From contig CM035807.1 in NCBI GenBank assembly GCA_020466095.1, positions 33,060,663 to 33,124,662 on the forward strand: a stretch of DNA of 64,000 nt, written 5' to 3'. A program made the translations under genes and the position numbers. Within the stretch, counting starts at the first letter, position 1; every line of letters begins with the position of its first letter. Under the pieces are notes generated by a model, which searched no databases, was not told where the DNA came from, and saw nothing but the letters and a program-made list of their open reading frames with translations. Shown here piece after piece: positions 45,700-58,679 of this stretch. The DNA is from Chlorops oryzae. Taxonomy: Eukaryota > Arthropoda > Insecta > Diptera > Chloropidae.

Positions 45700-48150
45700 T
45701 TGTAATATAATTCAAAAAATTATGAAAAACTACTAGTTTTTTAATTTCTTTCAAAAAGTTTTTAAATAACTATTAAACTGTAATTTTTATAATAAATATT
45801 ATAATTGTTGCGGTCCCCGATTTTTTCACTTCATCAGAATTTTTTGAAATTTTACATAAAGTTTGTTTTAGCATATTCGCATGTTTTTTCACATTCGCAT
45901 TCGCAAAATGTTGCGAATATATAATTAGCAGAAAAATGACCAAAAATGTAAACTTTAATAGATTTTTTAAATTTAAATTTAAAAGCCAATATTTTAGCAT
46001 TTAAAGAATTTTTTTAATGTGCCACCGTTGCACAGATATTGCACTTAAAAAAACCATTTTAGTATGAAACGTAAAGAAATAAGTTTTTGGTTTCTTCTGT
46101 CCAAATTCTTGAACAGTAGTTTCGCTATATAAGAAAGTCGATGTTGTCAAAAAGTTTCTGTCTTATATCCGGGTTTTTATTATATAAAAATCCGCATATA
46201 AGAAATTTTTTCCTATAGGTATAAAACGACGGATATACGAGTAAGATATAAGGATATCCTTGTCTAAACACAATATAACAGACATTCCTCTGTTAAACTT
46301 ATAAAAAATTTAATTTTATTAAATATATCTTATTTTCTTGCTTAATTTTTTTTTTAACACTTTGCATTTTAACATCGAAATGTGTAATTTCTTTTACTTA
46401 TGAATGAATTATTTTTGTCCAAAGTTGGTGCGCTATGTAAATAAATGAATTGATTTGGTGATGTTTGCCAAATTTGAGATATAGATTCAAGAACTGAATA
46501 TTCGCATTCGCGAATTTGAGAAGGCATTCGCATTCGCATTCGCGAATGCTAAAATTTGACATTCGTTACATCACTAGTTTGTTTGTTATTAAATTCGTCT
46601 ATCCTAAAAGTATACTATCAAAATTTCCCGATATTTATATTGCAATTATCCTGGACTTTTTTGAAAAAATGGATGATTTTTTAATTGATGATTTGTTTCC
46701 AATTTGAAAACAACAGATCGTCACAGAAACTTGTTCTTTCCCAACAATAAAAAGTAAATGCTGTATTCATAGTCATTTGAACTTTCGCCTAGCTTTTAAA
46801 CTATTTATCGTATCTAACTGATTCCATCGGCGGGGGTGTATGCATATAATTTCTAACGTATTTTCCGAATGAGGGCCCCTACCTAGAGGGCATTCGCCCA
46901 GTTGCCCGGTGGGCCAGTCCGTGCCTAGCCGAATTCATGAATAAATGTTATATTTTACAAAAATAAAGTTATTTAGGTGAAAGAGATGATTTTCTTTTCC
47001 ATTATTACAACACTGAATTTAATGGAATTCTTAGTCAATTATTGCCCAATAATCTTTTTGTGACTTCTTACGGGTTTTCCAAGTAAAACTATTACGTTTT
47101 GGAAAAAAGAATTTATGGATTTTTCTTATTTCTACGAAATCATCATTATTTTTTCAAATCAATTGGTCGAGAAATTGACTTTTTGCCACCAAATAACCAC
47201 TGTTCGTTGTCTTGCCCTTGTCTGATAAACAATCTGTGAAACTTTGCTTTTGCTGAATCCTCAGTCCAGCGTTCTCGGTTGATTTTCAGGCTTTATTTAT
47301 TTGCCTTGAGCTTCGCTAGTGATTCATTTATCGCGTACTTAGAGCACCAATTGACTTTTTTATCGCAATCAATGGAGCGATTGGCATGTGATAAGCTTTC
47401 ATTAATTGCGAATTAGGTGGCGGAAAGGAAATGGAACGAAAAAGCATAGAGCCGGGAATGAAATCGAATGAAATGTTTAGAAGATTTACTGCCAGACATT
47501 GCTGCACCAAATGTTGTGCTTTCAATTATTCAGCTTCTGGATTGAAAAAGACATTTGGATTGGTTTGAGTATGCCAGCAATGAATGCATGTGCTTGTAGG
47601 AAATGCTTTTTTTTGGTCATATAATTTGGCCATTTTATACCAAGGAAAAAGAACATCTTTGTGGGAAATTAAATTTATTTTGAAAATTATTTGGAAACAT
47701 CTGTTTTCGAATTAAATGTAAAAAATTTATGGTTCGAACTCTATCAATATCTTTTCAATATCAAAAGGTATGAGAAAAAGAGCAAATGAAATTTTTTGTT
47801 TGATAAGTAATATACCAATCCATATCGGAAAATGTGGTGTTGACTTCAATAAATTAAATGTTTCTTTGACTTTTTGACTTTGAAATCACATCGTCAGTTG
47901 TTTTTTCAATTGAAGATGGCAACAATGAGATTGTTTTCATATTTATTTTACTGTTTCATTCCTCCTACAGAACATTAACACTTCGTTCGTAAGCAATCTG
48001 TGGGAAGATGAACTATAAGCCCATTGTCTTCATAGACAAATATGATCGCTGAATTTGTTGGTGATGTGAAGATATTGCTTGAATTTCTTAAGAGCATTAC
48101 ATATATACATACAACAAGTATGTTTCTATGTATGTCTTTATTTAGCTAAT
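45700..48150. other. Noncoding DNA with a CATTCG-rich patch
   Basis: CATTCGCATTCGC occurs near 45890 and three times around 46500-46550, the last followed by GACATTCGTTACATCACTAG. That looks like the right end of an unknown element; its left end was not found. No gene was seen. Confidence 0.35.
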
Positions 48151-48724
48151 TTTGCTAATACAAATTTTTCTATTACATTTACAATCTTTTCGCCATTATT
48201 CGAATGTCACTTTAACATATTTGATTAATTTAACCTTAAATCTAACTATATTTATTTCCATTTTAATTTCACTAGGCAGACCATTTAACAAGTTTAGTCC
48301 CTTCTGCAGGAGACTGTTTTGTGCTGCGCTTGAATTTGCAAGACTTATCCTAAAATTCTCATTATTTCTCAAATAGTATGGCTGTACATTAGCTACATAT
48401 CTAAATTGCACACTTAGGTACTCTGGGAGTTTCTTATATTTAATTTTGAAAACAAACAGCATCACATTTACTATTATGCTATGCTTAACTGACAACCATT
48501 TTAGGCATTCGAGCATAAACCTTTCAGCCGCTATAACTCTGCATAACAGTATTATTCTCATGCCTTTATTTTGAAATTTCTGGAGTCTTATCATATTCTG
48601 TTGCGAACTTAAAAATAATACTGTCGAACAATATTCAAAATGTGGCTATATAATAGCATTGTAAAGATTTATGGCACTAATAACACAATGCCCACAAAAA
48701 AATTTCTTTTCATACATTTTTTTT

Positions 48725-50065
48725 CTATTGGTTATTTTATGTTAGCGTAGGGCTCCCTCAATACAAAAAGGTCATTGGTTTGATGAATTTAAGTAGCGTT
48801 TCCGAGATATGGCCCAAAATGTGAAAAAGGTAAATTTTCTCTACTTTGCCCAATATTAAGGACCATAACTCAATTACCGTATAAGATAGCTTAGAGCATA
48901 GTCCTAATTTGGAAAGGTGGAGACCGTGCGCAAATTTTAAGTGCCTAAACGCCTAAACGCCAACGACTATAATTGTGGCTCCTATGAAATCAGAAATCAT
49001 ATTTTCACTTTTTTCACTCAATTATCGAGCCATATCTTAGCAAGCAGTGCAAATTACCCAAATATTAGGCATAACAGTTTTTGCTAGAACCGTAACGAAC
49101 AATTAAAGCCGCAGAACTCGACGATCGGATGACAAATGTGAAAGTTATAAGCAAAAAACTGCATTTTTATTTTTTAACAAGTAAGAAAGCTAAAGTCGGT
49201 CAAGCCCGAAATACCCAGCGTCCCGACATTATGAGCGCTTTATGTTTTGCTTCTCTATTTGTGGGCGTGGCAGTGGGCGGGCCACATAAGTTATTTCCCT
49301 ACACCTTTCATTCGTCTTGGTGAACCTATGTTGCGAATTTGAAGCTTTTACGCCTTTTACTTCGGAAGTTACGAAAAATCTTCATTTGTGGGCATGGCCC
49401 ACAACGCTTTTACTTCGGAAGTTACGAAAATTCTCTATTTGTGGGCGTGGCAGTGGGCGGGCTACATAAATTTTTATTCCTACACCTTTCATTTGCCTTG
49501 GTCAACCTATGTTGTGAATTTGAAGCTTCTACGCCTTTTACTTCACAAGTTACGATAAGCCCTTATTTTTGGGCTTATTTGTGGGCGTGGGCGAGCATTT
49601 TTGACATTGAAAACACAATAAATTCATTTGTGGGCGTGGCAGTGGGCGGATGTCTCCCATTTTAACTTAGGATCATACTCGGACCCCGATATACATGTGC
49701 GCCAAATTTCGACTTCATTGGTTGAGCCGTTTCGGAGGAGATCCGACCACGGATGGACGGACAGACGGACAGACTTACATGTCTAAATCGATTTAGTTTT
49801 TGATCCTGATCATTTCTATATATATTTTTCTTTATCTTCGGAGCTTAATTCTCCCTGTTACAAGATTTGCACAAAACTAATATACTCCGCTTACGCTGAG
49901 TAAAAATGCGTGGATAATTGGTACTGGCCCTAATTATGGGGCAAAGTAGAGAAAATTGACTTTTTTTACATTTTGGGCCATATCTCGGAAACGTTACTTA
50001 AATCCATCAAACCAATGACCTTTTTGGAATGAGGGAGCCCTAAACTAACATAAAATAACCATTAG
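48725..50065. mobile_element. Long-inverted-repeat element inside the LINE
   Basis: TTGGTTATTTTATGTTAG at 48728 is repeated in inverse at 50064-50047 with one end mismatch. The repeat continues for about 130 bp (GGGCTCCCTCA, GGTCATTGGTTTGATG, CGAGATATGGCCC, TCTCTACTTTGCCC) at high identity. No transposase. It contains family A copy 4. Confidence 0.85.
49177..49904 (-). mobile_element. DINE-1/INE-1-like element, family A copy 4, innermost of the nest
   Basis: ACAAGTAAG at 49177, the terminal hairpin, repeat units with GTGGGCGTGG, a short GGAC/GACA stretch (49751-49775) and a slightly decayed stem (ATACTCCGC...GAGTA). A segment of about 90 bp is lost near 49590 compared with copy 3. Confidence 0.87.
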
Positions 50066-50320
50066 AAAAAAGTGTCGAAACGCTGTAGCATTGTGTAATT
50101 GAAAGCTTTTTCCTTATTCTTCTAAAGAAACCCAATTTTTTTCGCTATCTTCTTACAAATGTAGTCCATGTGTACATTAAATTTTAGTTTGTTGTCTACG
50201 ATAATCCCTAAATATTTGATTTGTGTAACTCTTTCAGCTCAGTCGCAGTTTTCTTTTATCGCATGATAAGAGAGAATAAATGTTTAACATACCACTGAGA
50301 AATTCTGTACTCCTTGAGCA

Positions 50321-51840
50321 TCGATAATATAATTTTTAAGTAGACGAATGAAACTAGATCTGAATTTTCCTTAATAAAAATGGTTAAACCGTCCAAACGT
50401 GAAGTCTTTCACAATCCAACGTCTTCTTGATGTTTCTGTTACCAAAGCAAATGGTAGCTCGATTACTTATTATGAACAGTATTTTCATGTACGTTTTCTA
50501 TCGTGCTCATCTAGACATTTGTAACATCTTTGTCACTCGTCGCCAAGTATCCCTAAAATCTACGAAAAATTGCCCGTGGCGTCAAAATGAATATTGACAC
50601 TTATTGTACGTGCGCCTTCTTGGATGAAATTTTCTCTAGACGTATGTGTATACGTAGGTATGGCGTTGGCACGATACCAAAGTCAAAGCACTTTCAGCCA
50701 TTGTACCGAGAATAAGGTACTAGATGTAAACTTGTTAAAAGTAATTGCCTCTACCAGGTGGCTCGTATATTAACTACGCTATCTACTGCGCCATAATGCT
50801 CCTTGCAACATCTTCACCCTTGATTCAAATTAGAAAAGGGAGGTTTATAACTCAAGAAAATTTAATTTGATTTTATCAAGCACTTTCAATAACATGCGAA
50901 AAAATAAAAAAATAAAGAAACGTATTACATTAAATGCTGTGGAAGCCGTCAAAATAAAATTCGTAATTTTTCAATTTTTCAAACTTTTAATCTCACCAAA
51001 ATAAGTTACTTGGGAACTTTAACAAAACTTTTTGATCGCTAATGTGGCCTTAATCAAAATTGCTTTGGCAATAGTCAAATGAACTACATTCCTGCTTTTA
51101 AACGCAAATCTGGCTATCAAATGCCTTAAATTTTAAGCATCTTTGCTGTTTCTTTCATTCAATTTTAAAGGAAGGATACAAAAGCATCAACATCAGGCGG
51201 TCGTTTTAAGTGGGATAAGAAACAAACAACACCAAATCCCAGAGTTGACCGAAAAACAGATGTATGCCTTGCTTTGATTTATTTCAACCATTTAATGTTG
51301 GTAATTTTATCTCTTAAGGGGTTCACTGTTTGCAAAGTGTACGCAAGGATTAATACAAAGGCTTGCTTCCAACAGGTTGGAGAAAGTTTAAATTACTCTT
51401 AAGAGTTGGGCACTATGTTTTTCATTTAAATGCTGGTGGGGCGTATACGTATTACTATCATTTTATAAAACACACAAAATTACTCATACGTGCGCCGTCC
51501 AAAATAAATTTGCCAATTTTAGAGTGCGTGCTCAAAACCAAACAAAGATTGTATCATAGAACATTTCTGGGAAGATTGAAAATATTTTTAACAAATTCAA
51601 GGACCCACCTATGGAAGGAAATGTTTTTATATTTGGAGTAAAAGTAAAAGTAAGCAGAGGTTCGTTAAATTTTGATAAATTTTTCGACTTTATTTTTAGG
51701 AAAATTCTCTTCATATTCAGGCACCATTGACCACCATGGCACTGATTCTGACTCAAATGAAAGATAAGAATTTTGGCCTTTATTCTCTAGAATCGGGAAG
51801 CGATTAAACATAGAAATAAATCCTCATAGTTTTTCTCTGA
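50321..51840. other. Noncoding DNA, nothing recognised
   Basis: Short frames at 51363-51641 and 51532-51756 lack domains. The right edge may include LINE 3' UTR. Confidence 0.35.
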
Positions 51841-51922
51841 ATTGACCAAATATTGTGCCAAACCCGTTGCTGCTCTAGAGTATCTTATCTACTCCGGTAA
51901 TGTCTAGAAAGATTTTCACTCT

Positions 51923-52405
51923 TCATATTTCCAATTCCACCAGTTCTGTCTGTTGGATGATTTCCCTGCCCAGTATAGACCTCCTTTGTCTATGCAGCGC
52001 CGGGCATTCTGCCAGAATGTGCACTGAGGTTTCCTCCTCTTCCAGGCAGAATCTACACTCATCGCTGTTGGATAGTTCCAGTCGCTTTTTATGTTTATTT
52101 AGAAGGGCGTGCCCACTGATAATAGCTACCATTGTTCTCAGTTCAGATCTGTTTAAACAAAGTAGATATTCGGATTTATTCTCCATGTATCTAGGAAAGA
52201 ATAGTTTGGTGCATGTTTGACCAGCCGTGCGAAACCACATCCGGTTTGCTTTGTCCAGAAACTCCAAGTATACGGTCCGAGTGAAGTGCGATCTGCTGAC
52301 ACTAAGTATTGGCTCTGGACCATAGGGAGGCCTTGCTGCTCCCTCCTTCGCCAGTCTGTCCGCTTCTTCGTTTCCTTCGTGACCGCAAAGTGCAGGTATC
52401 CAGTG
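51923..52405 (-). pseudogene. LINE ORF2 C-terminus with the end of an RNase H domain, cut by a gap
   Basis: From the assembly gap the minus strand reads HWIPALCGHEGNEEADRLAKEGA, in part the last RNase H motif with its Asp. An approximately 130-residue tail with IISGHALLNKHKKRL and CRFCLEEEETSVHILAECPAL (a CCHC knuckle) follows, then a stop at 51923. This is the usual end of ORF2 in RNase-H-bearing non-LTR elements. The usual His in the W-P-H-G context is Leu or Cys here. Upstream sequence is hidden by the Ns at 52406-52505, and the far side does not continue the frame. Confidence 0.85.
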
Positions 52406-52505
52406 NNNNNNNNNNNNNNNNNNNNNNNNNNNNNNNNNNNNNNNNNNNNNNNNNNNNNNNNNNNNNNNNNNNNNNNNNNNNNNNNNNNNNNNNNNNNNNN
52501 NNNNN

Positions 52506-55500
52506 ATACCTGAAATCGATGGTCGTTTTTCAATAGCCGCCATTTTGTCAAAAAAAAGAAACTTTAAAATTACTTTGGAAGTTCACGCCATAATTACATT
52601 TATACTCATTAAAACCCCATTTGTATTTTCCATTTCGGACAACTTGGAGACCTGGAATTGTGGCAGCCAGCACTTCACGTTTTGTTTTGAGCATCCACTT
52701 TGACGGTCGAGAACTTTTTGAACCACCCTCACATAAAAACTAAAGTGCTTTTGTATTAACTTTCATTCATTCCTAAAGGGCTCAACGCTGTTAAAGTAAA
52801 TTGAAAGGAAGTAACGAGCTCATTCTTTTGAGGAAAGGAAATCAGAGTTGAAATTTCACATAAAAAAAACTAAATTTAAAAATCTCTTTTCGTTTTCTGT
52901 TAGGATTTTTTTTTAAAAAAGCTCCAAAAACAGCCTCACCAATGATAAAACCCCCTTAAATCCATCATTGTTTTTTCGAGATATTCAAAATTTTCCGAAA
53001 TTTTTATAAGACTTAATTTCCGAAAAAACTTGCTACTTTTGGGCTTGATAAATAAGCTTCCTTTTCACATTTTCAACCTAAGCGCTTTATCGGTAATTAA
53101 ATTTACAAATTTATTCACACTAAAATGACTAACGCTTAAGTCAGCTCAAGTGATTTCGTTCAATGAATATGTAAACATCAATTAATTCACGTTAGATGTT
53201 TTGTGAAGAGCAAGAGTTTTTGAAAACAAAACAAAAGCAAAAAATCATGATTTATTAAAAGGGGTTCATCCCCGACTCCCTTATAGCTCCTAAGCCATCA
53301 ACTCAATTCGGGCTTATGTCGACTTCGGCTACTCTTCCATATGACCACATTTAAGCTTTGATGAGAAAAATCAAAACGAGGATGCATTTTTCTTTATTAA
53401 CTTGAGGTTCAGAAAATCCTTAAAACTTATGTGATGTCTATACGATTAGAACTAAGAACCAGAATGCACTCAGCACAATCCTGAATTTTAATTAAATTAA
53501 TGAAAATTTAAAAACAACAGCTAAAAGAATAATTTTTGGATATCGAATAAAATGCAAAGCATGACAGTCGAAAGCAATAATGTTGAAAAAAATTAGAAAA
53601 ACAAAGTGAAGAAAATGAGAGCAAATTTCTTGAGCACAAATAATCCCAACATTCGTGAACGAGGTGTAAGCAATTTTCTTAAGCGAACAAAACATGCTCG
53701 TTTTCCAGTGAAAATGATGTGAAAAACTTTCGCAGCATTATGGAACATCGAAACAAGCAAAAAAGAGGAACGAAACAATATGCAAAAGGAAAAGAAGGAA
53801 ATGCAATTTTGGTTTTTTTTTTTTTCAAAAGTATCTATGTGTTTTTGCACTCTTCCTAATAACAACGAACTTCATGGTTATCACATTAAAACAAATAAAA
53901 AGAACAATGCAAGCAACACCACCTGATGCATACAAGAAGCTTTCTTCCGGCAATGCGAACAGGCGAAAGAGCAAGTTACTGGAACCTGCCAAAGAACGCA
54001 CTGCGAACTTAAACCGAGGGGGCTAAGAAATTGAAATTCGCAAAAGTGGAAACAGCTCTGTTGCTAATCTGTTATAAATGCAGAAAGTCTTAAAGTTTGC
54101 TGCTACTCAAGCTTTCTTGAAAACTTCATTTTCCAAACAAGTTTCGCTATTCAATCTTAAGAAAATTGGTTTCATTCTTAAATATTAGCAAGTTGAGAGC
54201 CTGTGAAATTGCGGTAATTCATTGAATCTAAAATTGTATTCGCTTAATGAACAGTTTTAATCACAGTTTTCTCTTTGAGGAAAACAATTTTCAGCACTCA
54301 ATTTCTTAGTCATTCAATTGAATTAAAAGAGATGTTACCCTCTAGAGAAGAGAGGTAAACTTACCACTAGTTTACTTTACGGGCTTTCTGCGATTTTTTT
54401 TTTTTTGCAAATTTGCACCTAGTTTAGGAGGAATCGCGATTTAAAAATTGCCAAAAATACCCTAAACTTCCCCAATTTTCAACATTGTTTGGGCTGCCAG
54501 ACTAAGTAGCTTTGAATTTTTATAAGAAAATTTTTTAATTAATTTTTAATTGTCTGAAATCACTCATTTTCTCAGGGGAACTTTTCCTGCTAGGATAAAG
54601 TTATGGACATGCTGGAAAAAGATATGACAAAGAAACCTGTACTCAATAACTATGTTAAACAATTGAGCTTTTTACCTTTAGCGAATTGAAATGAAATGGC
54701 GATCCTGACGTCGGCATAAATTTTGATTAAAATGTCAATACAAAAGTGAGGCCATGAGCCGTTTTAAAAATACATTCCCGCGTGGGTCAAACAATTGAAT
54801 CGGCATACAGGATGGATTATTCAACCGGCCAACAAATCCATTCCACACGGCCGCGAAACTGAGTGAAATTATAAATTAAAATACAAAACCACATCACTTG
54901 AGCTTTTGAATTTATACCATTTAATAAAAAAAAGAAAACTTCCCACATATTAGTTTTCACTCTGCGCCTAAAAGTTTGGAATGTGTTAGTTAAATGAAAG
55001 TAACATTTTTTTAGCGCATGCATGCCGTGAAATATTGTTAGGGCAAACTTCACACAATCACTTCTGGTGCGTTTATCTCTTCATTGTTCGCAGCTTTATC
55101 GAACAAAATCTCTGTTTTATTTAAGCTTAAGACAAAGATTTCCTGATATGCATCGATCGCTTTCATTTAATTAAAGTCATTAGATCCGATGAAGAATGTG
55201 AGTTTAAAATATAATAGAAATAATAAAAGAAAAAGATGAACATATCGCACCCTTGCTAATAAATCGGCACAATTCAAAATTTTTTGAATAAATTTCTTTA
55301 TGTACGATTGAATTTTTTTGTAAGAAACCCAACGCATAGAGATTTAAAGTTTATATTGACTGAACCACCATTCGATTAAGAGTAAAATTAGTTTAAAAAA
55401 AATTTTATTTCTCTTTAGATTCAAGAGGAATTGAATGATTTTCCAGAAATGCGAGATTTTGAATTGTGCCGATTTAGTAGCAAGGGTGCGATATGTAAGC

Positions 55501-55542
55501 TCTCAGCTTCAGTGAATGAATCTTTTAGAAATGGGCACCAAC
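52506..55542. other. Noncoding DNA, nothing recognised
   Basis: AT-rich, with short frames only and no repeat ends found. Confidence 0.35.
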
Positions 55543-55544
55543 TA

Positions 55545-56805
55545 ACAGGTTGGCTGATAAGTCCCCGGTCTAACAAAGAAAAACACATTTTTTTGTCAAA
55601 ATTCGTTTTTATAATTCAACATAGTTCTCTTCAAGAGCGATACAACGATTATAACGACCTTCCAATTTTTTGATACCATTTTGGTAGTACTCCTTCGGTT
55701 TTGCCTCAAAATAGGCCAAATTTTTTTCCTGCGAGCATCCTTTTGAGGTCTGAAAACAAGAAAAAGTCGCTGGGGGCCAGATCTGGAGAATACGGTGGGT
55801 GGGGAAGCAATTCGAAGCCTAATTCATGAATTTTTGCCATCGTTCTCAATGATTTGTGGCACGGTGCGTTGTCTTGGTGGAACAACACTTTTTTCTTCTT
55901 CATATGGGGCCGTTTTGCCACGATTTCGACCTTCAAACGCTCCAATAACGACATATAATAGTCACTGTTGATGGTTTTTCCCTTCTCAAGATAATCGATA
56001 AAAATTATTCCATGCTCATCCCAAAAAACAAAGGCCATTACTTTGCCAGCGGACTTTTGAGTCTTTCCACGCTTCGGAGACGGTTCACCGATCGCTGTCC
56101 ACTCAGCCGACTGTCGATTGGACTCACGAGTGTAGTGATAGAGCCATGTTTTATCCATTGTCACATATCGACGCAAATACTCGGGTGTATTGCGAGTTAA
56201 CAGCTGCAAACACCGCTCAGAATCATCAACACGTTGTTGTTTTTGGTCAAATGTGAGCTCGCGCGGCACCCATTTTGCACAGAGCTTTTTTATGTCCAAT
56301 AATTGATGAACGATATGACCAACACGTTTCTTTGATATCTTTGAGGCCTCTGCTATCTCGATCAACTTCATTTTACGGTCATTCAAAATCATTTTGTGAA
56401 TTTTTTTGATGTTTTCGTCGGTAACCACCTCTTTCGGGCGTCCACTGCGTTCACCGTCCTCCGTGCTTATTTCACCACGCTTGAATTTTGCATACCAATC
56501 AATTATTGTTGATTTTCCTGGGGCAGAGTCCGGAAACTCATTATCAAGCCAAGTTTTTGCTTCCACTGTATTTTTTCCCTTCAGAAAACAGTAGTTTATC
56601 AAAACACGAAATTCCTTTTTTTCCATTTTTTTCACAATATTAAAAGTTGCTTCACAAAAGACGCTCTATCTCACAAACTAATTGACTTACAGACGTCAAA
56701 TTTTGACACGAATCATTTGAAGGTTGCCACTATATAAAAATAATATGCATTTAATACTAGCGACGCCATCTATGAGTCAGACCGGGGACTTATCAGCCAA
56801 CCGGT
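55545..56805 (-). mobile_element. Mariner element, irritans subfamily (Himar1-like)
   Basis: A 27-bp inverted repeat starts ACAGGTTGGCTGATAAGT (left) and ACCGGTTGGCTGATAAGT (right, one mismatch). It is flanked by TA at 55543-55544 and 56806-56807. The element is 1261 bp and contains the transposase gene on the minus strand. Confidence 0.97.
55706..56635 (-). pseudogene. Mariner transposase, irritans subfamily, frameshifted near the C-terminus
   Basis: This cut-and-paste transposase would act on the 27-bp ends. The frame begins MKKMEKKEFRV, has the N-terminal helix-turn-helix region (about 1-110) and the linker WVPRELT. The catalytic D,D34D triad is present: TMDKTW, HQDNAPCH and SPDLAPSD. The second residue of the first motif is Lys where Glu is usual. 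About 309 codons are open, but a deletion after KKFG shifts frame into an early stop at 55706. The true C-terminus (AYFEAKPKEYY ... ENYVE) is readable in the next frame down to about 55610. By comparison with Himar1 about 11 codons are missing. It is probably inactive. Confidence 0.95.
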
Positions 56806-56807
56806 TA

Positions 56808-57787
56808 CGTTTCATCAGCATCACCAAAACCACTCACGCAACATGAAAAAATATTTTACACTTTCCTAAGAACTATCCACTCTTACAATCAATAGAACGA
56901 CGAACAAAAAAAACTTTCAGAACCACCATCGTTCCAAACAACGCAAAAAGTTCAATCATGAGTGCTCCATGTCTAATTAAGAGCGCAGTGCCTGATGGGT
57001 TCTGGTTTTCCTATCGTTTTTATTTGATTATTTTGTTGTTTTGTTGGGAAATCGGAGAAATTGGAATTAATAAATAAAAAAAATGGAAGCGAGTACTTAC
57101 GAGATTTTATTGGTTCCGATGTGTTTATTAAGGATATTGGATGTAAGCACAGCCACAGTGTTTCGGTCTGAATTCTCGAGCAACGTATGTGTATACATTT
57201 GTGCGTTGTAGCACCACCAAGTGGTCATTAGTAGTTTATAGGGGATGGTTGTTTGGCTATTTGAATAGCAGCTTCCCGTTTCATTTGAACTTCCTGAATG
57301 CCTTTCAAGTGCATTTGTAAAGTTTGCTCCCTTCGCATAGCATGATACATATTTCAACTCATATTGGCGCTGGAAATAGCAGTAATTTGCTGAACTGGAT
57401 GTGGGCATTCATGAGTTCTTGTATGGTATATGTGAGGACTCTGCGTGAATAAGCGTCAATTAAGCACTAATAAATCAAAGACAAATATCCGAAGGCGGTC
57501 ATTATGAGGTGAGGATGCATTATTTCCATACAGGTATTTATGACGTTCGATAGTTCGATGCAAACAATATTTAATTCTCTTTTATTCGTAAATTTCGAAA
57601 TATTCGGGGAGTTTAACATACAATTTGGATGCTTGGCACCTGTGTTCGTAAGTTATTCACACCCAAAGCAAGAAAAGCGTCGAGTCCTTCCTACAATTCA
57701 TATGCGACCGTATGTTGGAACCTTTAGATTCAGAGCTCCACTGAAAAGAAGAAAAATGTATTGTTTCTTAGAGAGGCAAGTTTCTAA
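56808..57787. other. Spacer between the two mariners, nothing recognised
   Basis: Short frames only (57097-57408, 57540-57821), without domains. Confidence 0.35.
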
Positions 57788-57789
57788 TA

Positions 57790-58677
57790 TTAGGTGTAGT
57801 AAAAAGAAATCCATTATTTAAATTGAGGGCTTTATTTAAGATAGTTAGAATGACCCGATTTAGGTCAAATATGCGCCGTTTTGTTCGATAACTTGTTGCC
57901 ATTTTAAAGGTAATTTCATTATGCCTCTCTCATAGAAGCCCTCGTTCCTATTAGCAAAAAATTGAGACAGTCGAATTTCAGAAGCCTCTCTTGAAGCGAA
58001 TGTTTCACCAGCAAAATTGTTCGCCATGGACAGGAACAGATGGTAATCACTTGGTGCCAGGTCCGGACTATAAGGTGGATGCAGAAGAACCTCCCAACCA
58101 AACTCCCGGAGCTTCTGGCGAGTCACTATCGATGTGTGTGGCCTGGCGTTGTCCTGATGGAACACAATTCCTCTCCTATTGGCCAAAGCTGGCCGCTTAT
58201 GGGCGATTGCTTCCTTCAGACGGTCCAATTGTTGACAGTAGAGTTCCGAGTTAAGAGTTTTGCCGTATGGGAGCAGCTCATAGTAGATAATTCCCTGCCA
58301 ATCCCACCAAACACACAGCAAAACCTTCCTGGCCGTCAATCCTGGCTTGGCCACCGTTTCCGCCGGTTCACCGTGTTTCGACCACGACCGTTTTCGCTTG
58401 ACGTTGTCGTAAGTAACCCACTTTTCATCACCAGTCACCAACCGCTTCAGAAATGGGTCGATTTTGTTGCGGTTCAGCAGCGATTCGCAGATGGAAATTC
58501 GGTCTATTAGGTTTTTTTGCGTTAACTCGTGTGGCACCCATACAAAAGCTTTTTTAGTAGGAACTGTCATCTTTCTAATGCCCCCTAGCGGAACACGATC
58601 GGACTTATACAACGCGAGATGCAGATAAATAACGCCATCTATTTGAAAAATAATGGATTTCTTTTTACTACACCTAA
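57790..58677 (-). mobile_element. Mariner element, cecropia subfamily (Hsmar1-like), internally deleted
   Basis: A perfect 30-bp inverted repeat starts TTAGGTGTAGTAAAAAGAAA and is flanked by TA (57788-57789, 58678-58679). At 888 bp it is about 400 bp shorter than a full mariner. The missing part is the 5' end of the gene. Confidence 0.96.
57860..58570 (-). pseudogene. Mariner transposase catalytic domain, N-terminal DNA-binding part lost
   Basis: From the first internal ATG (58570) the frame runs 236 codons without a break to TAA at 57860. It starts MTVPTKKAFVWVPHEL, where the family linker WVPHELT sits close to the start, so about 110 residues with the two helix-turn-helix motifs are gone. 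All three catalytic positions are present (VTGDEKW, HQDNARPH, SPDLAPSD; 34 residues between the last two), and the C-terminus LPLKWQQVIEQNGAYLT is normal. The open frame also continues upstream through the inverted repeat into flanking DNA, which is fortuitous. The protein could not bind ends by itself. Confidence 0.93.
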
Positions 58678-58679
58678 TA

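Larger units (their letters stand above)
48160..50320 (-). pseudogene. LINE reverse transcriptase C-terminal part, split by an insertion
   Basis: Two minus-strand pieces, 50320-50066 and 48724-48196, read on as one non-LTR reverse transcriptase. The first gives IKYLGIIVDNKLKF and ICKKIAKKIGF. The second gives PHFEYCSTVLF, RLQKFQNKGMRIIL and a C-terminal domain with LLQKGLNLLNGLPSEIK. The LGIIVD and LQKFQNK motifs follow the polymerase core in Jockey/CR1-type LINEs. There is one frameshift in the first piece, a TAG before PHFEY, and a 1.34-kb insertion. The reverse transcriptase core upstream is missing. Confidence 0.8.

Noticed and set aside
58040..58510. 156-codon plus-strand frame
   Set aside because: It is antisense to the intact mariner catalytic domain.
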